64,000 bases of DNA from Ilumatobacteraceae bacterium (GTDB taxonomy: Bacteria > Actinomycetota > Acidimicrobiia > Acidimicrobiales > Ilumatobacteraceae): positions 333,171-397,170 of the forward strand of contig JAJTEL010000001.1 in assembly GCA_021299715.1 (NCBI GenBank). Reading direction: 5' to 3'. The translations under genes were made by a program, and so were the position numbers. Below, in pieces: positions 7,769-17,173 of the stretch (position 1 is its first letter; each line of letters starts with the position of its first letter). Below the pieces are notes generated by a model that was not told the DNA's origin, made no database searches, and saw only the letters and a list, made by a program, of their open reading frames with translations.

Positions 7769-9466
7769 GTGCCTTTCCCAAGTGACCTTCACATCGCCCA
7801 AAGTGCGACTCTTGCGCCGTTGAGCGATATCGCTGCAAGCCTTGGTCTGCAAGCAGAACACCTTGAGCCCTACGGTCGCGACGTTGCCAAGATTGACCTT
7901 GATGCGCTAGGCGATGTGTCTGCCAGGCCGCGTGGAAAGTACGTGGTGGTCACTGCCATTACTCCCACACCTTTAGGTGAAGGCAAAACCACAACATCGG
8001 TGGGGCTTGCACAAGCAATGAAGCATGTGGGGAAACGCGGTCTCCTTGCTCTTCGCCAGCCCTCTATGGGGCCCACGTTTGGGATTAAAGGTGGCGCTGC
8101 AGGTGGTGGCTACAGCCAAGTAGTGCCGATGGAGAAATTGAATCTTCATCTCACGGGCGACTTTCATGCGGTTACGGCTGCACACAATTTGTTGGCGGCG
8201 ATGGTGGATAATCACTTGCATCAGGGAAATGCCCTGAAGTTGTCGCTTCAGAACATCACATGGCGACGTGTGCTCGACGTGAATGACCGCGCGCTTCGCA
8301 ACATTGTGATTGGTATGGGCGGAACGGAAGACGGAATTGTGCGTCGAAGTGGGTTCGACATCACTGCAGCGTCTGAAGTGATGGCGTTGCTTTCCCTAGC
8401 ATCATCGTTTGACGACCTTCGCGAGCGGCTTGGGCGAATTGTGGTGGGCTACACAACGGAGGGCACTGCGGTCACCGCAGAACAGATAGGTGCAGCCGGA
8501 GCGATGGCAGTCATCTTGCGTGACGCGGTAAAGCCGAATTTGTTGCAAACACTTGAAAACACTCCTGCACTTATTCACGCTGGGCCGTTCGGAAACATTG
8601 CCACCGGAAACTCCTCGGTCATCGCAGACAAAATGGGAATTCACTTGTGTGACTATCTCATCACGGAGGCTGGTTTCGGTGCCGACATGGGAGCGGAACG
8701 ATTCTTCAACATTAAGTGTCGTGTGTCGGGTATGACGCCAGACGCAGCAGTGCTTGTTGCAACTGTGCGAGCGTTGAAGGCTCACTCCGGTCGGTACAAG
8801 GTGGTGGCTGGAAAGCCTCTTCCAGCAGCAATGCTGGAGGAAAACCCCAGTGATGTTGTGGCGGGGTTACCCAATTTGTTGAAGCAAATCGAGAACGTGA
8901 AAGTGCATGGCGTCTCGCCCGTAGTGGCTATTAATGCTTTTCCCGGAGATTTCGCATCGGAGCATGCGGTCATTCGTGAAGCAGCCGAGGCCATAGGGGC
9001 ACGCGTTGCCGTGTGTACACATTTTGCAGACGGTGGTGCGGGCGCTGTGGATTTGGCTCGCGCAGTTATTGAAGCGTGTGACGAGCACACAGATTTTCGC
9101 TTTCTCTACAAAGACTCCGATTCTTTGAAAGACAAGATTCGTGCGGTGGCCACGAATATCTACGGAGCATCTGCGGTGGAATACTCAGATCGTGCAGAAC
9201 AACAACTTGCAACCTATGAAGCCAATGGGTTCGGTTCTCTTCCCGTATGCATTGCCAAGACGCACCTCAGTATTAGTGGTGATCCAACCTTGAAAGGGGC
9301 GCCCACTGGTCACACCTTGCGTGTGCGAGAAGTGCGTGCATCTGTGGGAGCGGGTTTTGTGTACCCAATTTGTGGTGCAATGCGCACTATGCCAGGCCTT
9401 GGTTCACAACCTGCAGCTATGTCTATAGACATTGGCCCCGATGGAAATGTCGTGGGGCTGTTTTAA
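7769..9466 (+). CDS. fhs: Formate--tetrahydrofolate ligase
   Basis: This is a 565-residue enzyme that makes 10-formyl-THF from formate, THF and ATP, feeding one-carbon units to purine and fMet synthesis. The N-terminus (DLHIAQSATLAPLSDIA) is family-typical, the P-loop TPTPLGEGKTTTS lies near residues 66-77, and RQPSMGPTFGIKGGAAGGGY and DGGAGAVDLARAVIE are strongly conserved. The GTG at 7769 gives the normal start, although GAGGT abuts it with almost no spacing, so leaderless or unusual initiation is possible. It is divergent from the hydroxy-acid dehydrogenase gene. The stop codon is directly adjacent to that of the converging LLM gene. Confidence 0.95.
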   Translation: MPFPSDLHIAQSATLAPLSDIAASLGLQAEHLEPYGRDVAKIDLDALGDVSARPRGKYVVVTAITPTPLGEGKTTTSVGLAQAMKHVGKRGLLALRQPSMGPTFGIKGGAAGGGYSQVVPMEKLNLHLTGDFHAVTAAHNLLAAMVDNHLHQGNALKLSLQNITWRRVLDVNDRALRNIVIGMGGTEDGIVRRSGFDITAASEVMALLSLASSFDDLRERLGRIVVGYTTEGTAVTAEQIGAAGAMAVILRDAVKPNLLQTLENTPALIHAGPFGNIATGNSSVIADKMGIHLCDYLITEAGFGADMGAERFFNIKCRVSGMTPDAAVLVATVRALKAHSGRYKVVAGKPLPAAMLEENPSDVVAGLPNLLKQIENVKVHGVSPVVAINAFPGDFASEHAVIREAAEAIGARVAVCTHFADGGAGAVDLARAVIEACDEHTDFRFLYKDSDSLKDKIRAVATNIYGASAVEYSDRAEQQLATYEANGFGSLPVCIAKTHLSISGDPTLKGAPTGHTLRVREVRASVGAGFVYPICGAMRTMPGLGSQPAAMSIDIGPDGNVVGLF

Positions 9467-10417
9467 TTATTTGCCGCGAAGCGCAGCAACAATGGGTGCG
9501 CATTCCTCGATGTTCTCTCCACCGACGATGGTGTAGCTAAAGCCCCACTTCTCACGGCGCTCGAGAAGTTGCTCAATGCATGACTCCACAGAGCCGATGA
9601 GCGCAAAGGGCGATGCATCAATGAGGTCGTGTGAGACGCCAAACATTTTGGAGATGCCGTCAACGGTGGCTTCGCGATCATTCGTTACCTTCACAAAAAA
9701 CGTGCGAATGTTCATCTCGATGTCGTTGATGCGGCCAGCTGCACGCGCAGCCTCGGCAACGATGTCTACTTTTTCATCTACCGATGCGGCCGTCATGGTG
9801 TCCAGCGCTTCGGGGCCAACAACTCCGGCGGTGAGTGTGCCGTTAATGCCGATGATGTCTGCTTCTCGCGCGGCAAGTGTGAGCACACGCTTTCCACCGC
9901 CGCCAATAAGAATTGGTGGTACAGGTTTCTGAACAGGTTTTGGGTAACCCTCGTAATTGGTCACGGTGTAGTGAGTGCCTGAGTGGGAGAACGGCCCTTC
10001 TTGCATGACGCCTTTGATGATGGCTAGTCCTTCAACGAATCGATCAATACGAACCTTCGGTGAGTCGTATGGGATACCCGCCTGTTCGTAGTCGCTGATC
10101 ATCCATCCCGCACCAAGACCAATTTCTGTTCGGCCGTTGCTGAGCACATCCATGGTGGCTAGTTCTTTTGCCAAGACAACGGGATGTTTGTAGTCGTTGT
10201 CGAACACAAGTGCACCAACACGCAAGGTTGTTGTTGCATCGGCGGCTGCCATCAGTGCTGGCACCGGTGCAAGTTGATCGGTGAAGTGGTCGGGCATGGT
10301 GAGAACGTCGTATCCGGCGCCTTCTGCACGTCGCGCCAATTCTGCCCAATCTGTTGCTGTAGATGCTTTAGATACTTGAATTCCGAATCGGAAACCACGG
10401 TGAGGGAACTGAGACAT
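9467..10417 (-). CDS. LLM-class (probable F420-dependent) oxidoreductase
   Basis: This is a 316-residue TIM-barrel protein resembling the TIGR03621 group of F420-dependent luciferase-like enzymes. Features include FRFGIQVSKASTATDWAELA at the N-terminus, YDVLTMPDHF, the nonprolyl cis-peptide region RVGALVFDNDYKHPVVLAKE, and NGRTEIGLGAGW. The ATG at 10417 is chosen because it starts MSQFPHRG just before the first barrel strand; a longer frame to 10465 adds unlikely residues. F420 use is inferred from the subfamily, and the substrate is unknown. Confidence 0.83.
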   Translation of the reverse strand: MSQFPHRGFRFGIQVSKASTATDWAELARRAEGAGYDVLTMPDHFTDQLAPVPALMAAADATTTLRVGALVFDNDYKHPVVLAKELATMDVLSNGRTEIGLGAGWMISDYEQAGIPYDSPKVRIDRFVEGLAIIKGVMQEGPFSHSGTHYTVTNYEGYPKPVQKPVPPILIGGGGKRVLTLAAREADIIGINGTLTAGVVGPEALDTMTAASVDEKVDIVAEAARAAGRINDIEMNIRTFFVKVTNDREATVDGISKMFGVSHDLIDASPFALIGSVESCIEQLLERREKWGFSYTIVGGENIEECAPIVAALRGK

Positions 10418-10452
10418 AACACCACCGTACCAATGAGGGTGACCGTGAGCCA

Positions 10453-12798
10453 TTGTGGTGGGCAAGTACGGTAGTTCGTGTTGTGAAACCCTCTGGTCTC
10501 TGGTTCGTGCGTCTTGCCGTCACCTTGTGTGCCGGGGCCTTGTTGTTGTCGGCTGTTGTCGTAGGTGCTGCTCCTCAAGTATGGGATGTGCTTCACGCTC
10601 ACGAGGAAGAGCCAGTCACATTGGTTGCCTACGGCGGTTTGGCATCACGCACACGCATTGTTGATGCAAAAGGTCAACAGATTGGTGTCTTCGAGTTTGA
10701 AAATAGCCAACCTATTTCTATCGACGCAATACCAGAGCATGTTGTTGCTGCACTGCTAGCGGTGGAAGATTCTGGCTTCTACAAACATAAAGGCGTGAAC
10801 CTACGTGCATTGGTGCGCGCCACGTTGGCCAACTTCCAGTACTCGTCAGGTCGACAAGGCGCATCCACCATTACGCAGCAAGTGGTGAAGAACGAGTATT
10901 TGTCGGGGCTTCCCCGCGATGGTCGTTACAAAATTCTGCAGGCGCGCTATGCAGCCATGTTGGAGAAAACAACACCAAAGAAACTTATTGTTGAGCGCTA
11001 TCTCAACACAGTTTTCTTTGGTAACAACGCCTATGGCATTCAAGCCGCAGCAGAGGTGTACTTCGGTAAGAAGGTGGCCGAATTATCTCTAGAGGAAGCC
11101 GCCTTCCTTGTTGGGTTAGTGCAAGCTCCTTCGTCGTACGACCCGTTCAACCGTCCTGCGGCGTCGAAACGTCGCTTTGTAGAAGTTGTTGACCGACTTG
11201 TCGAGACAGGGCTACTGACAAAAGAAGCAGCCGCTCTTCAGCAAGCAGAGACCGGCTTTCAGGTTCCAGAGAATCGTCGTGAAGTTCCACAGCAAAATAC
11301 CAACCGCACCTATTTCACAGAAATGGTTCGTGACTACCTTCTAAACAAATCAGACTTGCTGGGCGCAACATATTCCGAACGATTCACCAAGTTGTATCGC
11401 GGTGGTATCACTATTCACACAACTCTCGATTCCGACGCTCAGGCAAAGGCGGAGGAAGCGGCGAAGAAGAGCATGCCAACGAATAAGACTGGTGTGCAGT
11501 CATCATTGGTGTCCCTCGATACCGCAACTGGGGCAGTGCGCGCCGTTGTGGGTGGCCCAGGTTTTGTTGCTGGGCGTACGGAAGTAAATCTTGCACTGCG
11601 TCGTCGACAAACTGGGTCTGCCATCAAGATTTTTGTTCTCACTGCAGCACTTGAAGCAGGTGTGCAAGCAAGTGACCTCATTGACGGAACCTTGCCGTGT
11701 ACGTTGCCAAACCCAGGCAAGCCTGAAGAGCCGTTCAATATCACTCAAGGCGTGAGTCACCCCGTTGCACCACTCGATGAACAAACGTGGTTGTCCATTA
11801 ACTGTGCATATGCGCGATTAGCGCAAATAGTTGGGTTGAACAGAGTGGTGAATACCACCTACCGACTCACATCGTCTATGTATCTCACGCGCGACAATTA
11901 CAAAATTCAGCCGTACGCCAGTTTCTCTACTGGCGCAAATGAGTTGAGCCCAATGGACATGGCTGCAGGCGCACAAACCATTGCGAATGGCGGTCTACAT
12001 GCAGAGCCGTACTTCATTGAGCGCATTGAAATCCCAAATACGGCAGCCCCCAACGGAGTTGAAGTGCTGACGCCAGTTCGCCCGGCACCAATGCAAGTCA
12101 TTTCAAAAGAAGTTGCCGATCACCAAGTTGACATCTTGAAGAAAACCATGACGCGTGGAACTGCCAGACGATCACCACTTGCAAACAATCGACCATCGGC
12201 CGGAAAAACCGGAACGCAAGACGAAAACACCAATGCGTGGTTTGTCGGATTCACAAAACAGCTCACGACCGCAGTGTGGGTGGGGGATCCGAAGGCGTAC
12301 ACACCAATGGTTCGCATCCCTGAATTTGTGTCCGACGGCGTTGTACGAGTCACTGGCAATACGTATCCCGTTCGAATCTGGAAATCATTCATGGATGCCG
12401 CTCATGAAGGAGTTCCGAGTGTCGACTGGGACGCACCCGCTGCACCGACACGCAATCAGATGCGCTTGTATTTGCCAGGTGTCGATTGTGTGGCCAGGTT
12501 GGTCTCTGGTCGGTTGCCCCGCACGGCCACAGGACCTGTTGTTACCGTTGTTCCTACGACTACGTCGAGCACAGTTCCCGTACCTACAACACCACCAACC
12601 GCGTCGTCGAGCACGACTGTTCCACCGGGACCTACAACCACCGTGTATCGCGGCCCAGTCGTTCGTGTGATTGATCCAGGAACCACCATTGCGCCCACAG
12701 ATACGAATCCATTAACTCCTGTGGTGGGAGTAGACCCGCAACGAACATTTGTGTACAACTGCGCAAAGGGTCTTCCCGCATCTGTACGACCTGGCTGA
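10453..12798 (+). CDS. Class A penicillin-binding protein (bifunctional transglycosylase/transpeptidase)
   Basis: This is a 781-residue cell-wall synthase. One membrane anchor lies near residues 18-40. The GT51 transglycosylase shows EDSGFYKHKG, QGASTITQQVVKNEY and FFGNNAYGIQAAAEVYFG. The transpeptidase has the SxxK serine at about residue 389 (TGSAIK), SINCAYA as the SxN box, and AGKTGTQ with KTG at about 585. After residue 680 comes a tail rich in Thr, Pro and Ser typical of actinobacterial wall proteins. The start is uncertain: TTG at 10453 or GTG at 10483, neither with a strong ribosome site. It is divergent from the LLM gene. Confidence 0.93.
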   Translation: MWWASTVVRVVKPSGLWFVRLAVTLCAGALLLSAVVVGAAPQVWDVLHAHEEEPVTLVAYGGLASRTRIVDAKGQQIGVFEFENSQPISIDAIPEHVVAALLAVEDSGFYKHKGVNLRALVRATLANFQYSSGRQGASTITQQVVKNEYLSGLPRDGRYKILQARYAAMLEKTTPKKLIVERYLNTVFFGNNAYGIQAAAEVYFGKKVAELSLEEAAFLVGLVQAPSSYDPFNRPAASKRRFVEVVDRLVETGLLTKEAAALQQAETGFQVPENRREVPQQNTNRTYFTEMVRDYLLNKSDLLGATYSERFTKLYRGGITIHTTLDSDAQAKAEEAAKKSMPTNKTGVQSSLVSLDTATGAVRAVVGGPGFVAGRTEVNLALRRRQTGSAIKIFVLTAALEAGVQASDLIDGTLPCTLPNPGKPEEPFNITQGVSHPVAPLDEQTWLSINCAYARLAQIVGLNRVVNTTYRLTSSMYLTRDNYKIQPYASFSTGANELSPMDMAAGAQTIANGGLHAEPYFIERIEIPNTAAPNGVEVLTPVRPAPMQVISKEVADHQVDILKKTMTRGTARRSPLANNRPSAGKTGTQDENTNAWFVGFTKQLTTAVWVGDPKAYTPMVRIPEFVSDGVVRVTGNTYPVRIWKSFMDAAHEGVPSVDWDAPAAPTRNQMRLYLPGVDCVARLVSGRLPRTATGPVVTVVPTTTSSTVPVPTTPPTASSSTTVPPGPTTTVYRGPVVRVIDPGTTIAPTDTNPLTPVVGVDPQRTFVYNCAKGLPASVRPG

Positions 12799-12815
12799 CC
12801 CTTAGTCTGTTCGTA

Positions 12816-13316
12816 ATGCTTTTGTGGTTTATTGGAACTTCGTTCATTGCGGTGTGGTTTGTTTTTCGCGATGACAAATTTGATTATCGAGTGCTAGCGC
12901 TTGGCGCACTTGTGCCCGACATCGTCGATCTTCCAACAGGTGGAGCATGGATCATGCACTCTGTGGTGTCTAGTGTCGCTGCGCTTGTCATTGTTATGGC
13001 GGTGGCACGACGAGGGTCGGCGCGTCGGCGTCGATGGCTTGCGCTTCCCATCGGCATGATGATGCATTTGGTGTTTGACGGCGCATTCAACAACACCGAA
13101 GTTTTCTGGTGGCCATTCGCCGGCACATCGTTTAATGGTGCGTCAGTGCCAAGCTTCGACCGCATGCCGTTGAACATCGCGCTAGAAATTGCAGGTGCAG
13201 CGATGTTGATATGGGTGTGGCGTACCAACGAACTATCGCTTAAAGCGAATCGTGATCGTTTCATTTCGTCTGGGCGTCTGGTGGGTGCAACATCAAAGGA
13301 TGTAGGGCAGTGTTAG
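12816..13316 (+). CDS. Membrane-bound metal-dependent hydrolase-like protein (YdjM/DUF457-like)
   Basis: This is a 166-residue protein with membrane segments near residues 1-17, 45-65 and 115-130. The pattern GALVPDIVDLPTGG, a following HSV, and GMMMHLVFDGAF gives the Asp and His residues expected for the YdjM/LexA-binding type membrane hydrolase group. No substrate is known for the family. It follows the penicillin-binding protein by 17 bp, and its end overlaps the phosphatase start by 7 bp, so the three probably form one transcript. The family call rests on motif pattern only. Confidence 0.6.
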   Translation: MLLWFIGTSFIAVWFVFRDDKFDYRVLALGALVPDIVDLPTGGAWIMHSVVSSVAALVIVMAVARRGSARRRRWLALPIGMMMHLVFDGAFNNTEVFWWPFAGTSFNGASVPSFDRMPLNIALEIAGAAMLIWVWRTNELSLKANRDRFISSGRLVGATSKDVGQC

Positions 13317-13888
13317 TTCTTCTTCGACATGGGCAAACAACTGCGAATGCACAAGCGTTGTTACAAGGCCGAATTGATTTGCCCTTAGACGAAATTGGTC
13401 GTCAGCAAGCCGCGAAGTGTGGCGAATTCATTAGGCAGAATTTTCCAGGGGCCCATGTTGTGGCTAGCCCATTGTTACGTGCTCAGGAAACAGCGTCACA
13501 CATTCAGTCGCAGTTCCACACCGATGAACGGGTGATTGAACTTGATTATGGCCAGTGGGACGGAATGGCACTCACCGATGTTCCGCACGACCAATGGGCA
13601 CAGTGGCGACGTGACCCCTCATTTCGACCACCGGGTGGAGAAACTTTGGAAGAACTTGACGCTCGCGTTCGACCAGCGCTTGAAGACCTTGCCGATCGTG
13701 CGCGTGACGAGCATGTGGTCATCGTGAGTCATGTGTCGCCCATTAAGAGTGCAGTCACATGGGCTCTTGGGGTGGGGCCAGACGCAACGTGGCGATGTCA
13801 CTTAGACAGAGCATCAATATGTCGAATCGCTATTGGCCCACGTGGTCCGTCGCTGACATCGCTCAACGAGACCGCACACCTTTTGTAA
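13310..13888 (+). CDS. Histidine phosphatase family protein
   Basis: This is a 192-residue phosphohydrolase or mutase of the branch-1 histidine phosphatase superfamily. LRHGQTTANAQ at residues 5-15 carries the catalytic His and Arg, ASPLLRAQETA the second Arg, ELDYGQWDG the general-acid Glu region, and VSHVSPIKS the second His. Such proteins include broad phosphatases and cobalamin- or sugar-phosphate-specific members, and nothing here fixes the substrate. It starts at GTG 13310 inside the end of the preceding membrane gene and ends 11 bp before the rnpB gene, which runs the other way. Confidence 0.86.
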   Translation: MLVLLRHGQTTANAQALLQGRIDLPLDEIGRQQAAKCGEFIRQNFPGAHVVASPLLRAQETASHIQSQFHTDERVIELDYGQWDGMALTDVPHDQWAQWRRDPSFRPPGGETLEELDARVRPALEDLADRARDEHVVIVSHVSPIKSAVTWALGVGPDATWRCHLDRASICRIAIGPRGPSLTSLNETAHLL

Positions 13889-13899
13889 GGGTGGGGGGG

Positions 13900-14245
<346 letters not shown>

Positions 14246-14251
14246 TCTACG

Positions 14252-14257
14252 AGTGTA
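14252..14257 (-). promoter_or_regulatory. Candidate -10 element of rnpB
   Basis: TACACT on the minus strand lies six bases upstream of the inferred 5' end of rnpB, the right distance for a sigma-70-type -10 box. No convincing -35 match lies 17 bp further upstream. The rest of the 14246-14312 gap to the ferritin-like gene shows nothing else. Confidence 0.4.
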
Positions 14258-14312
14258 CGGACGTGCAGGAAGAAGAGCCAGAAGTATTAGTACTGCTACA
14301 GCGAGACGAATG

Positions 14313-15086
14313 TCAGTAGAGCATGCTGTTCAGGCTGGGCGTGTCCATCGAAATAGGAGAACGTGTTCCCACTTCGTTGACAGGTCCGAGAACTACCTGA
14401 ACGGCACTGAGAGTGCCAAAGGCGGAAGGAAGAGTGGCCGTGAGTTCTTCACCCTTTTCATTGATGGCTGGAGAGAAGCCAACTGTGCCACCGCGGATGA
14501 GTTGAGCTGCCACTGCTGCACGGCGAGACGATGCGGCACCAAGGCGCATCATGTCAGCTCGTAATGCTGCTTCGTTCGTGAGAGACACGAAGTATTGATA
14601 GGTGGCTGCAACGAGTGATTCGAGACCAAGGGTGAGGTTTAAGACGTCTCCTGCAGTCTTTCCTTCTTCAACCAAGTTCAATGCGTTCTCGCCGTATGCA
14701 GTCATGAGCTTTGCATTCGGTTCGTTCACTACTTGACCGCCGCGAGCGGTAACAAGCGGGGCAAGAACAGACATGTTTGTTTCATGTGCCGCTGCGTACT
14801 TCGCAAGGAATGGGGAAACGGATGACTCTGCGAGGCTGGTGACGCGAGAGTCTTTCATTATGGTTGCCACCATTTTTTCTACGGACATTGCTGTACGGAG
14901 AAGAACGACGTCAGACACGTGTTCGGTTTCAAGCTTGTCAATCTCTGGCACAGACCCAATTCGTGCAATTGAGCCTGAATGAGATGCGCCACCACAGGCT
15001 GCGAGGACGGCACCACTAGCAACAATTGCTCCGCCGGAGCGAAGAATGTTGCGGCGACTGAGTTGAGAAGGTGTGTTGTTGTTCAT
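14313..15086 (-). CDS. Tat-exported ferritin-like lipoprotein
   Basis: This is a 257-residue protein. The N-terminus has a twin-arginine motif (SRRNILRSGG), a hydrophobic stretch, and a lipobox-like VLAAC giving a lipidated Cys near residue 31, so it should be anchored outside the membrane. The rest is helical and ferritin-like: SVEKMVATI, AAHETNMSVLAPL and LGLESLVAATYQYF could supply helix 1-3 ligands. In helix 4, where ExxH is expected, the sequence reads GAASSRRAAVAAQL, so metal binding may be lost or different. It lies 21 bp downstream of a second ferritin-like gene. Function is unknown. Confidence 0.72.
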   Translation of the reverse strand: MNNNTPSQLSRRNILRSGGAIVASGAVLAACGGASHSGSIARIGSVPEIDKLETEHVSDVVLLRTAMSVEKMVATIMKDSRVTSLAESSVSPFLAKYAAAHETNMSVLAPLVTARGGQVVNEPNAKLMTAYGENALNLVEEGKTAGDVLNLTLGLESLVAATYQYFVSLTNEAALRADMMRLGAASSRRAAVAAQLIRGGTVGFSPAINEKGEELTATLPSAFGTLSAVQVVLGPVNEVGTRSPISMDTPSLNSMLY

Positions 15087-15107
15087 TGTTGTTCCTTCGC
15101 GTTTCTC

Positions 15108-15686
15108 TTATGCCGCAGCAATTGGGGAGGTTCCGGCGATGACATTGAGAGCGGCAACATGTCGTGCTTCCACGGTGATGATGGATGCCACAAGTGATGC
15201 AGCGTTAATTCCGCGCAACGTTGCAAGGTTGCTGGTGTGAATTGCCACGGTCTCTTCTTCGAGTGCGGCTAACTGGCGGGCCATTCCTGCAATTGATCCA
15301 GATGGGTTGGCCAATGGCTGGGTGGATGCGCTTGATGCATCGGTGGCTAAGTAGCCCTTTAATGCTTGTGCGTATGCAACATGGTGATCGTGAACAAGAA
15401 GAAGCGCAGCTTTGTCGTCACCCGATGCGGCGCCCACTGCAATGACATACGTTGCGGCCATGCGCGATTCGCGATCGAGTGCGGCATTCAGCGTTGCGTT
15501 GTCTGCTGAGTCGCGATGAGGTGGCGCGGTGGTACTGGGGCCAGATTCATCTGCAGCCGACGCAGTGCCCGCAAGGAACGGGGCAGTTGCAGCTACGGCG
15601 CCACCTGCGAGCAGAGAGGCAATCAGTGTGCGTCGCGACGGTGTCGCTTCGGGGAGGTCAACTTGGTGATTTACCACTTGGGTCAT
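15108..15686 (-). CDS. Exported ferritin-like domain protein
   Basis: This is a 192-residue protein with an export signal (SRRTLIASLLAGGAVAATAP, ending near TASAAD), probably Tat type. After a Ser/Thr linker come four helices with plausible di-metal ligands: ALDRESRMAATYV, LLLVHDHHVAYAQAL, AALEEETVAIH and TVEARHVAALNVI, the last an ExxH. The ATG at 15686 is preferred because the longer frame to 15755 overlaps the kinase gene. It precedes the ferritin-like lipoprotein on the same strand. A role in iron or peroxide handling outside the membrane is inference. Confidence 0.72.
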   Translation of the reverse strand: MTQVVNHQVDLPEATPSRRTLIASLLAGGAVAATAPFLAGTASAADESGPSTTAPPHRDSADNATLNAALDRESRMAATYVIAVGAASGDDKAALLLVHDHHVAYAQALKGYLATDASSASTQPLANPSGSIAGMARQLAALEEETVAIHTSNLATLRGINAASLVASIITVEARHVAALNVIAGTSPIAAA

Positions 15687-15721
15687 CCTTTGTCGTGTTG
15701 GCGAAATCTCGCCCCCCAACA

Positions 15722-17173
15722 CTAGAAGTCCAGCGAGGAGAGGTCGGGTATCCAAGAGCGGCTACGGGACACCGCCTCACTCCATTGTTGCCGTGACACC
15801 CCTGGTTCACCTAATGGATGCACAGTGGCGGCCCAATTCAACGTGGCGGAAGCCTGTTGAAGGTGTGACCACTGACCTACAACTGTTCCTGCCAGAAAGC
15901 CTGCGCCAAGCGTGGTGGCCTCGGTCATTTGCGACACCCGAACCGGGCGACCCGTAGCGTCGGCGAGGGCCTGTACGAACGTGGGGTTGCGGCTCATGCC
16001 GCCATCGATGCGCACTTCAGAGATGGTGACACCAGAATCGGCCTCGGCCGCGTCGACAAGGTCGGCTCCACGGTGCGCCACTCCTTCGAGCACTGCTCGG
16101 ACTATGTGCGCTCTCGTGGTGCCACGTGTAATTCCAAACAATGCGCCGCGTGCGCCGTAGTCCCAGTTCGGTGTGCCCAGTCCAAGAAGTGCAGGCACAT
16201 ACACAACTCCGTCAGTTGAAGCGCATGTTGCTGCAATGTCGTGAGATTCTTGCGGGCTGTCAATAAGTCCCATGTCGTCTCGAAGCCACTCAATGTTTGT
16301 GCCGGCCGACAACATGATTCCTTCTGTTCCATAAGCAATCTGTTCTGCATTGCTGAACGCAACGATGGGAAACGTTCCGTGTGTGTTGCGTCGCGCTTGG
16401 GTTGGTGTGTCGTACCCAGTGAACATGTCCAACATGCCGCCTGTACCGAACGTGATTTTTGCGAGACCGCTTTCAATGCAGCCCTGACCGACGAGCGATG
16501 CTTGTTGATCTCCGGCTAACGCGGTGATGGGTGGTGCGCCTGGAAGATCTGTTGCGTTTCCAATAAATCCAGCACTTGGAACAATTGCGGGGAGACACGA
16601 GTGCGGAATGTTGAAAGCAGACAAAACGGCGGAGTTCCATTCTGTGCCGGATGCAACGGTGAGTCCTGTAACGGCTGCATTGGTGTGATCGGTGACATGG
16701 TGGGCACCGTTGGTGAGTTTCCACACCAACCACGTTTCTACTGTGCCAAATTTGAGATTGGCAACGTTGTGTCCGCTCGCACCGTTTTTCAAAATCCATG
16801 ACAACTTTGTTGCCGACTGATTTGGTGCAAGCGCAAATCCATGTTCGATACGAGCCATGATGCAGTCGCCAACGGTACGCAGGTCTTGCCAACCAATAGC
16901 GGGAGAGACGGGAATGCCGTTTGTTGCATCCCACACGATTGTTGACGCGCGTTGATTGGTGATACCGACGGCGTCGACAGATTGGTTTGAAAGAGTCGCA
17001 GTACACACTCGTTGAACTGCGTCGTACAACGCGAGTGCGTCGAACTCAACCAAGCCGCCTGCAGGCGACGATGGCGAAAATTCCTCGTAGTGAAGATCTG
17101 ATACAGACCCGTCGTCGTGCACGATCGACGAGCGGAGACCGCTCGTTCCAACATCGATGACGAGAGTCTTCAC
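15722..17173 (-). CDS. FGGY-family carbohydrate kinase, glycerol-kinase-like
   Basis: This is a 483-residue ATP-dependent sugar or polyol kinase. The phosphate-binding VIDVGTSGLRSSIV opens the protein, then GITNQRASTIVWD, AIGWQDLRT, ALAGDQQASLVGQG, GTGGMLDMFTG and the FGGY signature end VRIDGGMSRNPTFVQALAD. Compared with true GlpK (NQRETVVAWD, WQDRRT), the substrate-binding segments differ, so glycerol is likely from context but not certain. The GTG at 17173 overlaps the stop of the FAD enzyme as GTGA, indicating translational coupling within the glpD operon. A longer frame to 17353 lies inside the neighbouring gene and is rejected. Confidence 0.85.
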   Translation of the reverse strand: MKTLVIDVGTSGLRSSIVHDDGSVSDLHYEEFSPSSPAGGLVEFDALALYDAVQRVCTATLSNQSVDAVGITNQRASTIVWDATNGIPVSPAIGWQDLRTVGDCIMARIEHGFALAPNQSATKLSWILKNGASGHNVANLKFGTVETWLVWKLTNGAHHVTDHTNAAVTGLTVASGTEWNSAVLSAFNIPHSCLPAIVPSAGFIGNATDLPGAPPITALAGDQQASLVGQGCIESGLAKITFGTGGMLDMFTGYDTPTQARRNTHGTFPIVAFSNAEQIAYGTEGIMLSAGTNIEWLRDDMGLIDSPQESHDIAATCASTDGVVYVPALLGLGTPNWDYGARGALFGITRGTTRAHIVRAVLEGVAHRGADLVDAAEADSGVTISEVRIDGGMSRNPTFVQALADATGRPVRVSQMTEATTLGAGFLAGTVVGQWSHLQQASATLNWAATVHPLGEPGVSRQQWSEAVSRSRSWIPDLSSLDF

